Shown here: positions 54,068-63,908 of the stretch, piece by piece
Layout: the number at the start of each line of letters is the position of its first letter
Numbering within the stretch: position 1 is the first letter of the stretch
NCBI RefSeq assembly: GCF_014654895.1
Contig: NZ_BNBE01000003.1
Span: 338,501-402,500, forward strand
Length of the DNA: 64,000 nt
From: Streptomyces filamentosus
Lineage (GTDB): Bacteria > Actinomycetota > Actinomycetes > Streptomycetales > Streptomycetaceae
Reading direction: 5' to 3'
Notes under the pieces: generated by a model
Told to the model about the DNA's origin: nothing
Seen by the model: the letters and a program-made list of their open reading frames with translations, nothing else
Database searches by the model: none
Made by a program: the position numbers and the translations under genes

Positions 54068-55069
54068 TCAGGCGCGGTACGCGGTCCAGTGGTCGTTCAT
54101 CCGGGTCACCTGGCCCGTGGTGAACTGGTACATGCAGGCGTCGTACGTGTAGTCCATGAAGTTGTGGATCGGGTCCACGCCGGCCTTGGAGGCGCAGGAG
54201 TCGCGGCCGGTCGGGCACTCGTAGGCCGGGGACTTCTCGGCCGGGGTGTCGGAGACGTAGTCGCCGTTGCCCGTGCAGCCGCCCTGGAAGGTGTGGTAGA
54301 GACCCATCCAGTGGCCGACCTCGTGGGTGGCCGTGTCGCCCTCGGCGTAGTTGGTCGCCGAGCCGCCCGGCAGGGAGGCGTCGAGGACGACCACGCCGTC
54401 CATGGACGGGTTGGAGTTGTACGAGGTCGGGAAGGTCGCCCAGCCGAGCAGGCCGCCGCCGAGGTTGGCGGTGTAGAAGTTCAGCGCGTTGGCGCCGCCC
54501 TTGCGGAGGGTCTGCTTCATCTGCTTCTCGGCGGTGGAGCCGGAGGACAGGTTGTACCAGGTGGCGTTGTCCGTGTAGTCCGTCCCGGCCAGGGAGAACT
54601 GGAAGCCGGTGTTGACGTTGCCGGTGCCCTGGCCGCCGTAGGCCGCGTTGAGGACCGCCAGCTGGTTGTTGATCTGGGTGGCGGACAGCTTGCCCGTGGT
54701 GCCGCTGTGGATGACGTGGAAGTACACCGGGATGGTGACCACGGCGGCGGCGTCGGCCCGGGCGCTCACCCGGCCGCTCGACTTGGCGGCGGCCAGCTTC
54801 TTGCGCAGGTCGTCGTCCATGGACTTGGCCTGGGCGGCGGAGACCTCGTTCGGCTCGTGGGCGTGGGTGTCGGCGCCCTTCTCCTTGCGGGCTCCGGACA
54901 GGGCGGCCGCGTCGTCGGCGCACTCCTCGGCGGAGGCGCCGGCCAGGGTGGGGGATGCCTGGGCGCCGGCGGGGGCGGAGAAGGGGGCCAGGGCCAGGGT
55001 TCCGGCCAGGACGGCGGTACCGAGTGCACGACGTGAGGTACGCGGCGATATACGGACAAGAGCACGCAC
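54068..55069 (-). CDS. Secreted zinc metalloprotease, M43 (pappalysin/cytophagalysin) family
   Basis: The 333-residue protein has a Sec signal peptide (two Arg, hydrophobic core GTAVLAGTLALAPFSAPAGA, cleavage after AQA near 38) and a pro-region of about 70 residues. The M43 catalytic motif follows: H249EVGHWMGLYH259, with the Met-turn HNFMDYTYDAC. Six Cys in the mature part suggest disulfides. GTG 55069 was chosen because GAGGAG lies 6 bases upstream; the frame extends to 55168 but lacks a better site. It is probably an extracellular protease. Confidence 0.93.
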   Translation of the reverse strand: MRALVRISPRTSRRALGTAVLAGTLALAPFSAPAGAQASPTLAGASAEECADDAAALSGARKEKGADTHAHEPNEVSAAQAKSMDDDLRKKLAAAKSSGRVSARADAAAVVTIPVYFHVIHSGTTGKLSATQINNQLAVLNAAYGGQGTGNVNTGFQFSLAGTDYTDNATWYNLSSGSTAEKQMKQTLRKGGANALNFYTANLGGGLLGWATFPTSYNSNPSMDGVVVLDASLPGGSATNYAEGDTATHEVGHWMGLYHTFQGGCTGNGDYVSDTPAEKSPAYECPTGRDSCASKAGVDPIHNFMDYTYDACMYQFTTGQVTRMNDHWTAYRA

Positions 55070-55257
55070 AGGTGACTCCTCGCGGGGGGTGGTGGGGAGG
55101 TACTTCCTCGCCACGGCGGGGAGATTACGCGTCCATGTCATGTTCCGTTGAGCGGTGATCAGGCCCAATCAATCGGAGGGCAATTCGGGTCATCCGGAAG
55201 AAAATTTTGCGCCGCTTCCGGAGTTTGAGACAGGGGTGTAACGAAAGTCGTGCCGGA

Positions 55258-55303
55258 GGCGGGTGGTGTGTCCGGATTCGAGTGCCCGGATCCACCACCC
55301 GCC
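55258..55303 (-). terminator. Terminator after phoD
   Basis: GGCGGGTGGTG (55258-55268) pairs with CACCACCCGCC (55293-55303), with inner TCCGG/CCGGA. It lies 53 bases beyond the phoD stop. The rest of the 286-base gap (55070-55355) is A/T-richer and should hold the protease promoter; no clear -35/-10 pair was found. Confidence 0.8.
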
Positions 55304-55355
55304 GTAGCCATGTGATCTTCCGTTAACAGAAGGGATCATGGCCGAAAACAGTCGG

Positions 55356-57005
55356 TCAGATGACCGGCTGGTACACCCGCTCGACACGCTGCGTTCCGTC
55401 GAGCGTGCGGTAGGAGCGGGACCAGGACGCCGTCGCCGCCGGATCGCGCTTGTCGGAGACCGTGTAGTAGTCCATCTGCGAGCGCTCGGCGGTCACGTCG
55501 AGGACGCCGTAGCCGTGGTGGTCCATGTCCACCCACTTCACGTGCCGGTTGGCCGTCTTCACCGCGCCCGCCGCCACCACCGAGAGGGTGCCCGGCGCCA
55601 CGTTCAGCAGGTCGTCCAGGTTGTCCGAGGTCACCGAGGTGACCACGAACTCGGTGGCCACCGAGGCCGAGAGCGGGTACGTGGCGGCCTTCGCCGGCAC
55701 GTCGTTGGCCCAGGCCATGTGGATGTCACCGGTCAGGAAGACGGTGTTCCGGATGGCCCGCGAGGACAGGTGCGCCAGCAGCTCCTTGCGGTCGTCGGTG
55801 TAGCCGTCCCACTGGTCGACGTTGACCGCGATCCCCTCGGCCGGCAGCCCCAGCAGCTCGGCCAGCGGCTCCAGGAGGTACGCCGGCAGGGAGCCGAAGG
55901 CCACCGGCGAGATCATCACCGAGGTGCCGACCAGCTGCCAGGCGGCGTCCGAACCGGCCAGACCGGACTTCAGCCAGTCGAGCTGCGCCCGGCCGGTGAT
56001 CGTGCGCTCCGGGTCGTCGACCGCGCCGGAACCCGTCTTCGCCTGGGCGGAGCGGAAGGAGCGCAGGTCCAGCAGGTGGAGGTCGGCCAGCCTGCCGAAG
56101 CGGATCCGGCGGAAGACGGTGCCCTCGGTGGAGGTGCGGACCGGCATCCACTCGAAGTAGGCCCGCTTGGCGGCGGCGACCCGGGCCGCCCAGTCGCCCT
56201 CGGCGCCCGGGGTGTGGTTCTCGGCCCCGCCGGTCCAGGCGTCGTTGGCGAACTCGTGGTCGTCCCAGATCGCCACCACCGGGTGGGCCGCGTGCAGCGC
56301 CTGGAGGTCCGGGTCCGTCTTGTACCGGCCGTGCCGGGTGCGGTAATCGGCCAGCGACACGATCTCGTGGCGCGGCTCGTGCGTCCGGACGGTGTCCTTC
56401 GCCTCCGGGTAGACCCCGCTCGCGTACTCGTAGATGTAGTCGCCCAGGTGCAGTACCGCGTCCAGGTCGGCGCGGCCGGCGAGGTGGCGGTACGCGGAGA
56501 AGTGCCCGGCCTCGTAGTTGGCGCAGGACACCACGCCGAAGCGAACCCCGGGGACGGCGGCGTCGGCGGCCGGAGCGGTGCGGGTCCGCCCGGTGGCCGA
56601 GACGGCGGAGCCCGCGGTGAAGCGGAAGAAGTAGGCGGTGGCCGGGCGCAGTCCGCGGACGTCGGCCTTGACCGTGTGGTCCGCGGCGGCGGTGGCCGTG
56701 GCCGCGCCGGAGGCGACGACCCGCGCGAAGGAGCGGTCCTCGGCCACCTCCCAGTCCACCCGGACGTCGGCGCCGAGCCCCGAGCCGGGCACGGCCTCCG
56801 GGGAGGGGGTGACGCGCGTCCACAGGAGGACGCCGTCGGGCAGCGGGTCGCCGGAGGCGATGCCGTGCAGGAAGGCGGGCGCCGGGGCGTCCGCGAGGGC
56901 CGGGGCGGCCGCGCCGAGCAGTGCGGGGCCGACGGCGGCGGTGACGGCGGCGGCCTTGACGACCGTGCGCCGCGTGGGGGCAGGAGATATGGGGTGACTG
57001 GTCAC
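55356..57005 (-). CDS. phoD: Alkaline phosphatase D (PhoD), secreted by Tat
   Basis: The 549-residue protein has a twin-arginine signal (TRRTVVKAAAVTAAVG, cleavage after ALA near residue 39), a PhoD N-terminal domain and the metallophosphatase core. Motifs are GIASGDPLPDGVLLWTRVTP, SCANYEAGHF, LHLGDYIYEY, WDDHEFANDAW, LDLRSFR and LTGDIHMAWANDVP. It hydrolyses phosphate mono- and diesters outside the cell. GTG 57005 fits the signal peptide. Just upstream (57021-57043), TGTCAACCTTT and CGTACCCGTC loosely resemble PHO-box direct repeats, so PhoP control is possible but weakly supported. Confidence 0.94.
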   Translation of the reverse strand: MTSHPISPAPTRRTVVKAAAVTAAVGPALLGAAAPALADAPAPAFLHGIASGDPLPDGVLLWTRVTPSPEAVPGSGLGADVRVDWEVAEDRSFARVVASGAATATAAADHTVKADVRGLRPATAYFFRFTAGSAVSATGRTRTAPAADAAVPGVRFGVVSCANYEAGHFSAYRHLAGRADLDAVLHLGDYIYEYASGVYPEAKDTVRTHEPRHEIVSLADYRTRHGRYKTDPDLQALHAAHPVVAIWDDHEFANDAWTGGAENHTPGAEGDWAARVAAAKRAYFEWMPVRTSTEGTVFRRIRFGRLADLHLLDLRSFRSAQAKTGSGAVDDPERTITGRAQLDWLKSGLAGSDAAWQLVGTSVMISPVAFGSLPAYLLEPLAELLGLPAEGIAVNVDQWDGYTDDRKELLAHLSSRAIRNTVFLTGDIHMAWANDVPAKAATYPLSASVATEFVVTSVTSDNLDDLLNVAPGTLSVVAAGAVKTANRHVKWVDMDHHGYGVLDVTAERSQMDYYTVSDKRDPAATASWSRSYRTLDGTQRVERVYQPVI

Positions 57006-57146
57006 GGCCAGTCAGATTACTGACGGGTACGAAAGGTTGACAGGCGGAATCCGGAAGTTTTCCGGAGCTTCGCCCGCCGCTCACCACGATCTTCCGCCGA
57101 CGGCCCCCGGCCCCGGCCGCACGGGCCGGGAGCGGGGGAGCGGACG

Positions 57147-57962
57147 TCAGCCGCCCAGGACGGGGGTCAGCACGGCGTTGAACTCCTCGACCGTCAGCGG
57201 CGGGTTCTGCGAGCCCTCGGTCGTCAGGGTCTTGCCGTCCATCCGCAGCGTCGGCGTGCCCGTCACGCCGCTCTCCTCGAAGGTCTTCGACATCTTCATC
57301 GCCCAGGCGTCGAAGGTGCCCTCCTCCACGTCCTTCCTGAACGCGGCGTTCGCCTTCAGCGCCGGGACCGTGTCCGCCACCTCCAGCAGGTAGGAGTCCT
57401 TCGCGAACTTGTCCTCGCTCTCCTCCGGGTGCCACTTCGCGGAGTAGAGGGCCGCCTTGTAGTCGAGGAACGCCTCGGGGCTCACGTCGAGCGCCGCGCC
57501 CAGCGCCGACAGGGCGTTCTTCGACCCCTCGCCCTGGTCGAACTTGTCGATGAAGGTCGCGCCGACGTACTTCAGCTTGTACTTCCCGGCCTCGACGTCC
57601 TTCTCGACGGTCGGGCCGACCGCCTGCTCGAAGGTGGCGCAGACCGGGCAGCGGGAGTCCTCGTAGATCTCCAGGGTCTTCTTCGCCGAGTCCTTGCCGA
57701 CGACGACGGTCGTGCCGTTCGCGCCCTCGGTGTTCTTCGGGGCGGTGACCGTCTTCGCGTCGGCCGCCGTCTCCCAGGCCGTGGGCTGGTTCGACTGGAC
57801 GACCGCGTAGCCGATGCCGCCGGCGGCGGCGAGCACCGCCACCGCCGACACGCCGACGATCAGCCGGCGCCGGGCCCGCTCCTTCTTCGCCTGCGCCTCG
57901 CGCTCCGCGCGCAGGCGCTCACGGGCGGCGGCCTTCTGGGACTGGTTGTTGCGTGCACTCAT
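57147..57962 (-). CDS. DsbA-family thiol-disulfide protein, membrane anchored
   Basis: The 271-residue protein has a basic, charged cytoplasmic N-terminus, one membrane segment (about 34-56) and a thioredoxin-fold domain. The active site is C105PVC108 (EDSRCPVCATFE) and the cis-Pro loop is GVTGTPTL. A helical insertion typical of DsbA/DSBA_thioredoxin_4 proteins is present. It likely introduces or shuffles disulfides in exported proteins, such as those encoded next door. ATG 57962 was chosen; GGTAAGGAAAGG lies upstream. It follows the membrane protein gene by 47 bases. Confidence 0.92.
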   Translation of the reverse strand: MSARNNQSQKAAARERLRAEREAQAKKERARRRLIVGVSAVAVLAAAGGIGYAVVQSNQPTAWETAADAKTVTAPKNTEGANGTTVVVGKDSAKKTLEIYEDSRCPVCATFEQAVGPTVEKDVEAGKYKLKYVGATFIDKFDQGEGSKNALSALGAALDVSPEAFLDYKAALYSAKWHPEESEDKFAKDSYLLEVADTVPALKANAAFRKDVEEGTFDAWAMKMSKTFEESGVTGTPTLRMDGKTLTTEGSQNPPLTVEEFNAVLTPVLGG

Positions 57963-58009
57963 GATCGTGGATCTCCGGTAAGGAAAGGGGAAGGGCGGGA
58001 AACGTGCGC

Positions 58010-58693
58010 TCAGACGAGAGCGAACGATCCCCGCGGCGGTCCCCGCCGCCTCACGGAGTGCACGAGGAGACGCGTACGGGACGGCCGCGGCCGGGGCTCC
58101 GGCCGCGCCGGACCGGCCGGCGCCGGCCGCTCCCCGCCCACCAGGGCGGCGAGCAGCTCCAGCGGCCGGAAGGCCGAGGCCGCCACCGCGCCGAGCAGCC
58201 GCACCAGGGCCCGCTCCCCGCCGCGCAGCCAGCACGCCGCCGAGAGGCCGACCAGCACATGGGCGCCGAGCAGCAGCCACGGCAGCGCCGGATCGGGGGA
58301 GGAGACCAGCGCGGCGGCCCCGCCGCCGGGCGCCGCGACCCCGGGCAGCGGCGCGCCCACGGCCCCGCCGCACAGCACCTCCACCCCGAAGGAGCGCAGC
58401 GCCCCGGCGACCGGCCCGCCGGAGGGGCCGTAACAGACCGCCTGGCCGGAGGTGAAGAGCGTGTCGGCGGCCAGCTCCAGCGGGACGAGCAGCCCCGCGA
58501 TCGGGCCGAAGCCGCGCTCCCGGCCGGCCAGCGCGTACGCCACGGCGAAGACGCCGGCGGCGACCGGCACGACCGTGCCCACGGGCAGCGGCACCTGGGA
58601 GAGCAGCACATGGGAAGCCACGGACAGGGTCACGACCAGTGCCGTGAAGACCGCTGCCCGCAGCGCCCTCAGCCGCGTCCCTGCCATGTCCAT
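58010..58693 (-). CDS. Polytopic membrane protein of unknown function
   Basis: The 227-residue protein has about five hydrophobic segments (for example AAVFTALVVTLSVASHVLL, GTVVPVAAGVFAVAYALAG and LPWLLLGAHVLVGLSAACWL) and a basic Arg/Pro-rich C-terminal tail. I do not recognise a domain. ATG 58693 (MDMAG) and ATG 58687 are both possible. It is cotranscribed with the downstream DsbA-like gene, so it may help redox folding at the membrane, which is inference from position only. Confidence 0.75.
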   Translation of the reverse strand: MDMAGTRLRALRAAVFTALVVTLSVASHVLLSQVPLPVGTVVPVAAGVFAVAYALAGRERGFGPIAGLLVPLELAADTLFTSGQAVCYGPSGGPVAGALRSFGVEVLCGGAVGAPLPGVAAPGGGAAALVSSPDPALPWLLLGAHVLVGLSAACWLRGGERALVRLLGAVAASAFRPLELLAALVGGERPAPAGPARPEPRPRPSRTRLLVHSVRRRGPPRGSFALV

Positions 58694-58756
58694 CGTCGGT
58701 CGAGTCTGCCACGACGGCCCGTAAGACCTCCCTAAACGGGAGCTGTGGGCCTGCTC

Positions 58757-58859
58757 GCGCTCCGGAAGCCGCCCGTCCGCCTGCGCTCCGGGAGCCGTTC
58801 CCTGGCCTACGGCCCGGGGGTCACCCGCCCGCCTGCGCTCCGGAAGCCGCCCGTCCGCC
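58757..58859. repeat. 25-bp direct repeats between the membrane protein and DUF2252 genes
   Basis: A 25-base sequence starting GCGCTCCGGAAGCCGCCCGT occurs exactly at 58757-58781 and 58835-58859, and a partial copy (GCGCTCCGGGAGCCG) starts at 58783. The last copy ends 3 bases from the DUF2252 stop. Each unit contains a small CTCCGGAAG/CTCCGGGAG core. Confidence 0.85.
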
Positions 58860-58861
58860 GC

Positions 58862-60187
58862 CTACAGTCCCGGTATCCGGCCGTTGCGGAACAGGTCCAC
58901 GAAGATCTGGTGGTCGGCGCGCGCCCGTGCCCCGTACGCGTGCGCGAAGTCCACCAGGAGCCCGGGGAAGCCCTCCTCGTCGGCGGCGATCGCCGCGTCG
59001 ATGGCCCGCTCCGTGGAGAAGGCCACCAGCGACTGGCCGCTGGACTCGTCCGCCGCCGCGTGCATCGTCGCGGTCGCCCGGCCCAGGTCCGCCACCGTCG
59101 CCGCGATCTCCTCCCAGTCGTCGATGTCCGACCAGTCCAGGTCCACCGCGTACGGCGAGACCTCGGCGACCAGCTGCCCGGCCCCGTCCAGCTCCGTCCA
59201 CCCCAGCCACGGATCGGCGTGCGCCTGGAGCGCCCGCTGCGAGATCACCGTGCGGTGCCCCTCGTGCCGGAAGTAGCCCCGCACCGCCGGGTCCGTCACG
59301 TGCCGCGAGGCGGCCGGGGTCTGCGCCTGCTTGAGGTAGATCACGACGTCGTTCTCCAGGGCGTCGCTGTGCCCCTCCAGGAGGATGTTGTACGAGGGCA
59401 GGCCGGCCGAGCCGATCCCGATGCCGCGCCGCCCCACCACGTCCTTCACCCGGTACGAGTCCGGGCGGACCCGCGAGGACTCCGGCAGGGTCTCCAGATA
59501 GCCGTCGAAGGCCGCCAGGACCTTGTAGCGGGTCGCCGCGTCCAGCTCGATCGCCCCGCCGCCGGCCGCGAAGCGGCGCTCGTACTCCCGGATCTCCGTC
59601 ATCGAGTCGAGCAGTCCGAAGCGGGTCATCGCGCGGGCCTCGCGCAGCGCGCCGAGCAGCGCCCCGTCGGCGGTCTCCAGGGTGAAGCCGGGGACCTCGT
59701 GCCCCTCGGCGCCGGCGGCCAGGACGCCGATCCGCTCGCGGTAGGCCGCCGCGCAGATCCGCACCAGGTGGGTGATCTGCTCGTCGCTGAGCGCCTTCGC
59801 GTAGCCGATCAGGGCGAGGGAGGCGGCGAGCCGCTTGAGGTCCCAGGTGAAGGGGCCGACGTACGCCTCGTCGAAGTCGTTGACGTTGAAGACCAGCCGG
59901 CCGTTGGCGTCCATGTAGGTGCCGAAGTTCTCCGCGTGGAGATCGCCGTGGATCCACACCCGGCCGGTCCGCTCGTCCAGGAACGGGCCGCCCCGCGCCT
60001 CCTCCTCCAGGTCCTGGTAGAAGAGGCAGGCGGTGCCCCGGTAGAAGGCGAAGGCGGAGCCGGCCATCTTCCGGAACTTGACCCTGAAGGCGGCCGGGTC
60101 GGCGGCGAGCAGCTCGCCGAAGGCGGTGTCGAAGACGGCGAGGATCTGCTCACCGCGCTCGGCGGCGGTGGGCCGGGGTACCGACAT
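58862..60187 (-). CDS. DUF2252 protein (kinase/phosphotransferase-like fold)
   Basis: The 441-residue protein has the DUF2252 blocks FRKMAGSAFAFYRGTACLFY, VWIHGDLHAENFGTYMDANG, FNVNDFDEAYVGPFTWDLKR and VKDVVGRRGIGIGSAGLPSY. The HGDLHxxN and NDFDE motifs resemble aminoglycoside phosphotransferase-like active sites, so ATP-dependent phosphorylation of a small molecule is plausible but unproven. ATG 60187 was chosen because GGAGG lies 7 bases upstream; the frame to 60250 lacks support. It is divergent from dnaE. Confidence 0.88.
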   Translation of the reverse strand: MSVPRPTAAERGEQILAVFDTAFGELLAADPAAFRVKFRKMAGSAFAFYRGTACLFYQDLEEEARGGPFLDERTGRVWIHGDLHAENFGTYMDANGRLVFNVNDFDEAYVGPFTWDLKRLAASLALIGYAKALSDEQITHLVRICAAAYRERIGVLAAGAEGHEVPGFTLETADGALLGALREARAMTRFGLLDSMTEIREYERRFAAGGGAIELDAATRYKVLAAFDGYLETLPESSRVRPDSYRVKDVVGRRGIGIGSAGLPSYNILLEGHSDALENDVVIYLKQAQTPAASRHVTDPAVRGYFRHEGHRTVISQRALQAHADPWLGWTELDGAGQLVAEVSPYAVDLDWSDIDDWEEIAATVADLGRATATMHAAADESSGQSLVAFSTERAIDAAIAADEEGFPGLLVDFAHAYGARARADHQIFVDLFRNGRIPGL

Positions 60188-60346
60188 CGAGGTGCCTCCT
60201 GGTGCAAGACTGGTCATGACAAATGGGGACAGGCGTTCCACCCGACCCAACGTGCGACCGTACTCCCCGGTGCCCGCCTCCTGTCACTCCCGCGACGTAG
60301 ACTTCGACGCTGTCCCCCCAGAAGTTCACCGCCGGAGGCACCCCCC

Positions 60347-63300
60347 GTGACCAAGCCGCCCTTCACGCACCTCCACGTCCACACCCAGTACTCCCTGCTG
60401 GACGGTGCCGCGCGGCTGAAGGACATGTTCAACGCGTGCAACGAGATGGGCATGACGCACATCGCCATGTCCGACCACGGCAACCTGCACGGGGCGTACG
60501 ACTTCTTCCACAGCGCCAAGAAGGCCGGCGTGACGCCGATCATCGGCATCGAGGCGTACGTCGCCCCCGAGTCCCGGCGCAACAAGCGGAAGATCCAGTG
60601 GGGCCAGCCGCACCAGAAGCGGGACGACGTCTCCGGCTCCGGCGGCTACACCCACAAGACGATCTGGGCGGCGAACGCCACCGGCCTGCACAACCTCTTC
60701 AAGCTCTCCTCCGACGCCTACGCCGAGGGCTGGCTCCAGAAGTGGCCCCGGATGGACAAGGAGACCATCTCCCAGTGGTCCGAGGGCCTGATCGCCTCCA
60801 CCGGCTGCCCCTCCGGCGAGCTCCAGACCAGGCTGCGCCTCGGCCAGTTCGACGAGGCCCTGAAGTCGGCCTCCGAGTACCAGGACATCTTCGGCAAGGA
60901 CCGCTACTTCCTGGAGCTGATGGACCACGGCATCGAGATCGAGCGCCGGGTCCGCGACGGCCTCCTGGAGATCGGCAAGAAGCTCGGCATCCCGCCGCTG
61001 GTCACCAACGACTCGCACTACACCTACGCGCACGAGGCCACCGCCCACGACGCCCTGCTGTGCATCCAGACCGGCAAGAACCTCTCGGACCCGGACCGCT
61101 TCAAGTTCGACGGCACCGGCTACTACCTGAAGTCCACGGACGAGATGTACGCCGTCGACTCCTCGGACGCCTGGCAGGAGGGCTGCCGCAACACCCTCCT
61201 GGTCGCCCAGCAGGTCGACACCGCCGGCATGTTCGAGGCCAAGAACCTCATGCCGAAGTTCGACATCCCCGAGGGCTACACCGAGGTCACCTGGTTCCGC
61301 GCGGAGACCATGAAGGGCATGCACCGCCGCTTCCCGGACGGCATCCCCGAGGACCGCATGAAGCAGGTCGAGTACGAGATGGACACCATCATCTCGATGG
61401 GCTTCCCCGGCTACTTCCTCGTCGTCGCCGACTTCATCATGTGGGCGAAGAGCCAGGGCATCGCCGTGGGCCCCGGCCGAGGCTCCGCGGCCGGCTCGAT
61501 CGTCGCGTACGCCATGGGCATCACCGACCTCGACCCCATCCCGCACGGCCTGATCTTCGAGCGCTTCCTCAACCCCGAGCGCATCTCCATGCCCGACGTC
61601 GACATCGACTTCGACGAGCGCCGGCGCGTCGAGGTGATCCGGTACGTGACCGAGAAGTACGGCGCCGACAAGGTCGCCATGATCGGCACCTACGGCAAGA
61701 TCAAGGCCAAGAACGCGATCAAGGACTCCGCGCGCGTCCTCGGCTACCCCTACGCCATGGGCGACCGGCTCACCAAGGCCATGCCCGCCGACGTCCTCGG
61801 CAAGGGCATCGACCTCGACGGCATCACCAACCCCTCCCACCCGCGCTACAGCGAGGCGGGCGAGATCCGGGCGATGTACGAGAACGAGCCGGACGTGAAG
61901 AAGGTCATCGACACCGCCAAGGGCGTCGAGGGCCTGGTCCGCCAGATGGGCGTGCACGCCGCCGGCGTGATCATGTCCAGCGAGCCGATCGTCGACCACG
62001 CCCCCATCTGGGTGCGGCACACCGACGGCGTCACCATCACGCAGTGGGACTACCCGCAGTGCGAGTCGCTCGGCCTGCTGAAGATGGACTTCCTCGGCCT
62101 GCGCAACCTCACGATCATGGACGACGCCGTCAAGATGGTGAAGGCCAACAAGGGGATCGACCTCGACCTCCTGGCCCTGCCGCTCGACGACCCGAAGACC
62201 TTCGAACTGCTCCAGCGCGGCGACACCCTCGGCGTCTTCCAGTTCGACGGCGGCCCCATGCGGTCCCTGCTGCGGCTGATGAAGCCCGACAACTTCGAAG
62301 ACATCTCCGCCGTGTCCGCGCTCTACCGCCCGGGCCCGATGGGCATGAACTCGCACACGAACTACGCCCTGCGCAAGAACGGCCAGCAGGAGATCACCCC
62401 GATCCACCCCGAGCTGGAGAAGCCGCTCGAAGAGGTCCTCGCGGTCACCTACGGCCTGATCGTCTACCAGGAGCAGGTGCAGAAGGCCGCCCAGATCATC
62501 GCCGGCTACTCGCTCGGCGAGGCCGACATCCTCCGCCGCGTCATGGGCAAGAAGAAGCCCGACGAGCTGGCGAAGAACTTCACCATCTTCCAGGCCGGCG
62601 CCCAGAAGAACGGCTACAGCGACGAGGCCATCCAGGCCCTCTGGGACGTCCTGGTCCCCTTCGCCGGCTACGCCTTCAACAAGGCGCACTCCGCCGCGTA
62701 CGGCCTGGTCTCCTACTGGACCGCCTACCTCAAGGCGAACTACCCCGCCGAGTACATGGCGGGCCTGCTGACCTCGGTCAAGGACGACAAGGACAAGTCC
62801 GCGGTCTACCTCAACGAGTGCCGCCGCATGGGCATCAAGGTCCTCCCGCCGAACGTGAACGAGTCGGAGTCGAACTTCGCCGCCCAGGGCGACGACGTCA
62901 TCCTCTTCGGCCTCACCGCCGTGCGGAACGTCGGCACCAACGTCGTCGAGTCGATCATCAAGACCCGCAAGGCCAAGGGGAAGTACTCCTCCTTCCCCGA
63001 CTTCCTCGACAAGGTCGAGGCCGTCGTCTGCAACAAGCGCACCATCGAGTCGCTGATCAAGGCCGGCGCCTTCGACACCATGGGCCACACCCGCAAGGGC
63101 CTCGTCGCCCAGCACGAACCCATGATCGACAACGTGGTGGCGGTCAAGCGCAAGGAGGCCGAGGGACAGTTCGACCTCTTCGGCGGCATGGGCGAGGAGA
63201 CGAGCGACGAGCCCGGCTTCGGCCTCGACGTCACCTTCACCGAGGACGAGTGGGACAAGACCTACCTGCTCGCGCAGGAGCGCGAGATGCTCGGCCTGTA

Positions 63301-63886
63301 CGTCTCCGACCACCCGCTCTTCGGCCTGGAGCACGTCCTCTCCGACAAGACCGACGCCGGCATCTCCCAGCTCACCGGCGGCGAGCACGCCGACGGCGCG
63401 GTCGTCACCATCGGCGGCATCATCTCCGGCCTCCAGCGGAAGATGACCAAGCAGGGCAACGCCTGGGCCATCGCCACCGTCGAGGACCTCGCCGGCTCCA
63501 TCGAGTGCATGTTCTTCCCGGCCACCTACCAGCTGGTCTCCACCCAGCTCGTCGAGGACGCCGTCGTCTTCGTCAAGGGCCGGCTCGACAAGCGCGAGGA
63601 CGTCCCCCGTCTCGTCGCCATGGAGCTGATGGTCCCCGACCTGTCGAACGCCGGGGCCAACGCCCCGGTGATCCTCACCATCCCCGCCCTCAAGGTCACC
63701 CCGCCGATGGTGAGCCGACTGGGCGAGATCCTCCGCCACCACAAGGGCAACACCGAGGTCCGGATCAAGCTCCAGGGCCCCCGGACCACCACCGTGCTCC
63801 GGCTCGACCGGCACCGGGTGACGGCCGACCCGGCCCTCTTCGGCGACCTGAAGGTGCTGCTCGGCCCGTCCTGCCTGGCCGGATAG
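60347..63886 (+). CDS. dnaE: DNA polymerase III alpha subunit
   Basis: The 1179-residue replicative polymerase has an N-terminal PHP domain (FTHLHVHTQYSLLDGAARL, MSDHGNLHGAYDF) and the catalytic palm with the DxD motif PDVDIDFDERRR. GPGRGSAAGSIVAYAMGITD, the HhH and OB-fold regions and a C-terminal beta-clamp-binding motif (QFDLFGG, about residue 937) follow. GTG 60347 has GGAGG upstream. This is DnaE1-like; the PHP metal ligands look intact, as in actinobacteria where PHP proofreads. It is followed by a terminator. Confidence 0.97.
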   Translation: MTKPPFTHLHVHTQYSLLDGAARLKDMFNACNEMGMTHIAMSDHGNLHGAYDFFHSAKKAGVTPIIGIEAYVAPESRRNKRKIQWGQPHQKRDDVSGSGGYTHKTIWAANATGLHNLFKLSSDAYAEGWLQKWPRMDKETISQWSEGLIASTGCPSGELQTRLRLGQFDEALKSASEYQDIFGKDRYFLELMDHGIEIERRVRDGLLEIGKKLGIPPLVTNDSHYTYAHEATAHDALLCIQTGKNLSDPDRFKFDGTGYYLKSTDEMYAVDSSDAWQEGCRNTLLVAQQVDTAGMFEAKNLMPKFDIPEGYTEVTWFRAETMKGMHRRFPDGIPEDRMKQVEYEMDTIISMGFPGYFLVVADFIMWAKSQGIAVGPGRGSAAGSIVAYAMGITDLDPIPHGLIFERFLNPERISMPDVDIDFDERRRVEVIRYVTEKYGADKVAMIGTYGKIKAKNAIKDSARVLGYPYAMGDRLTKAMPADVLGKGIDLDGITNPSHPRYSEAGEIRAMYENEPDVKKVIDTAKGVEGLVRQMGVHAAGVIMSSEPIVDHAPIWVRHTDGVTITQWDYPQCESLGLLKMDFLGLRNLTIMDDAVKMVKANKGIDLDLLALPLDDPKTFELLQRGDTLGVFQFDGGPMRSLLRLMKPDNFEDISAVSALYRPGPMGMNSHTNYALRKNGQQEITPIHPELEKPLEEVLAVTYGLIVYQEQVQKAAQIIAGYSLGEADILRRVMGKKKPDELAKNFTIFQAGAQKNGYSDEAIQALWDVLVPFAGYAFNKAHSAAYGLVSYWTAYLKANYPAEYMAGLLTSVKDDKDKSAVYLNECRRMGIKVLPPNVNESESNFAAQGDDVILFGLTAVRNVGTNVVESIIKTRKAKGKYSSFPDFLDKVEAVVCNKRTIESLIKAGAFDTMGHTRKGLVAQHEPMIDNVVAVKRKEAEGQFDLFGGMGEETSDEPGFGLDVTFTEDEWDKTYLLAQEREMLGLYVSDHPLFGLEHVLSDKTDAGISQLTGGEHADGAVVTIGGIISGLQRKMTKQGNAWAIATVEDLAGSIECMFFPATYQLVSTQLVEDAVVFVKGRLDKREDVPRLVAMELMVPDLSNAGANAPVILTIPALKVTPPMVSRLGEILRHHKGNTEVRIKLQGPRTTTVLRLDRHRVTADPALFGDLKVLLGPSCLAG

Positions 63887-63908
63887 CGCGCGGAGCCCGT
63901 ACACGCGC

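Noticed and set aside
57021..57043. PHO box before phoD
   Set aside because: Only a loose match to the 11-base direct repeats; mentioned in the phoD entry but not listed as a site.
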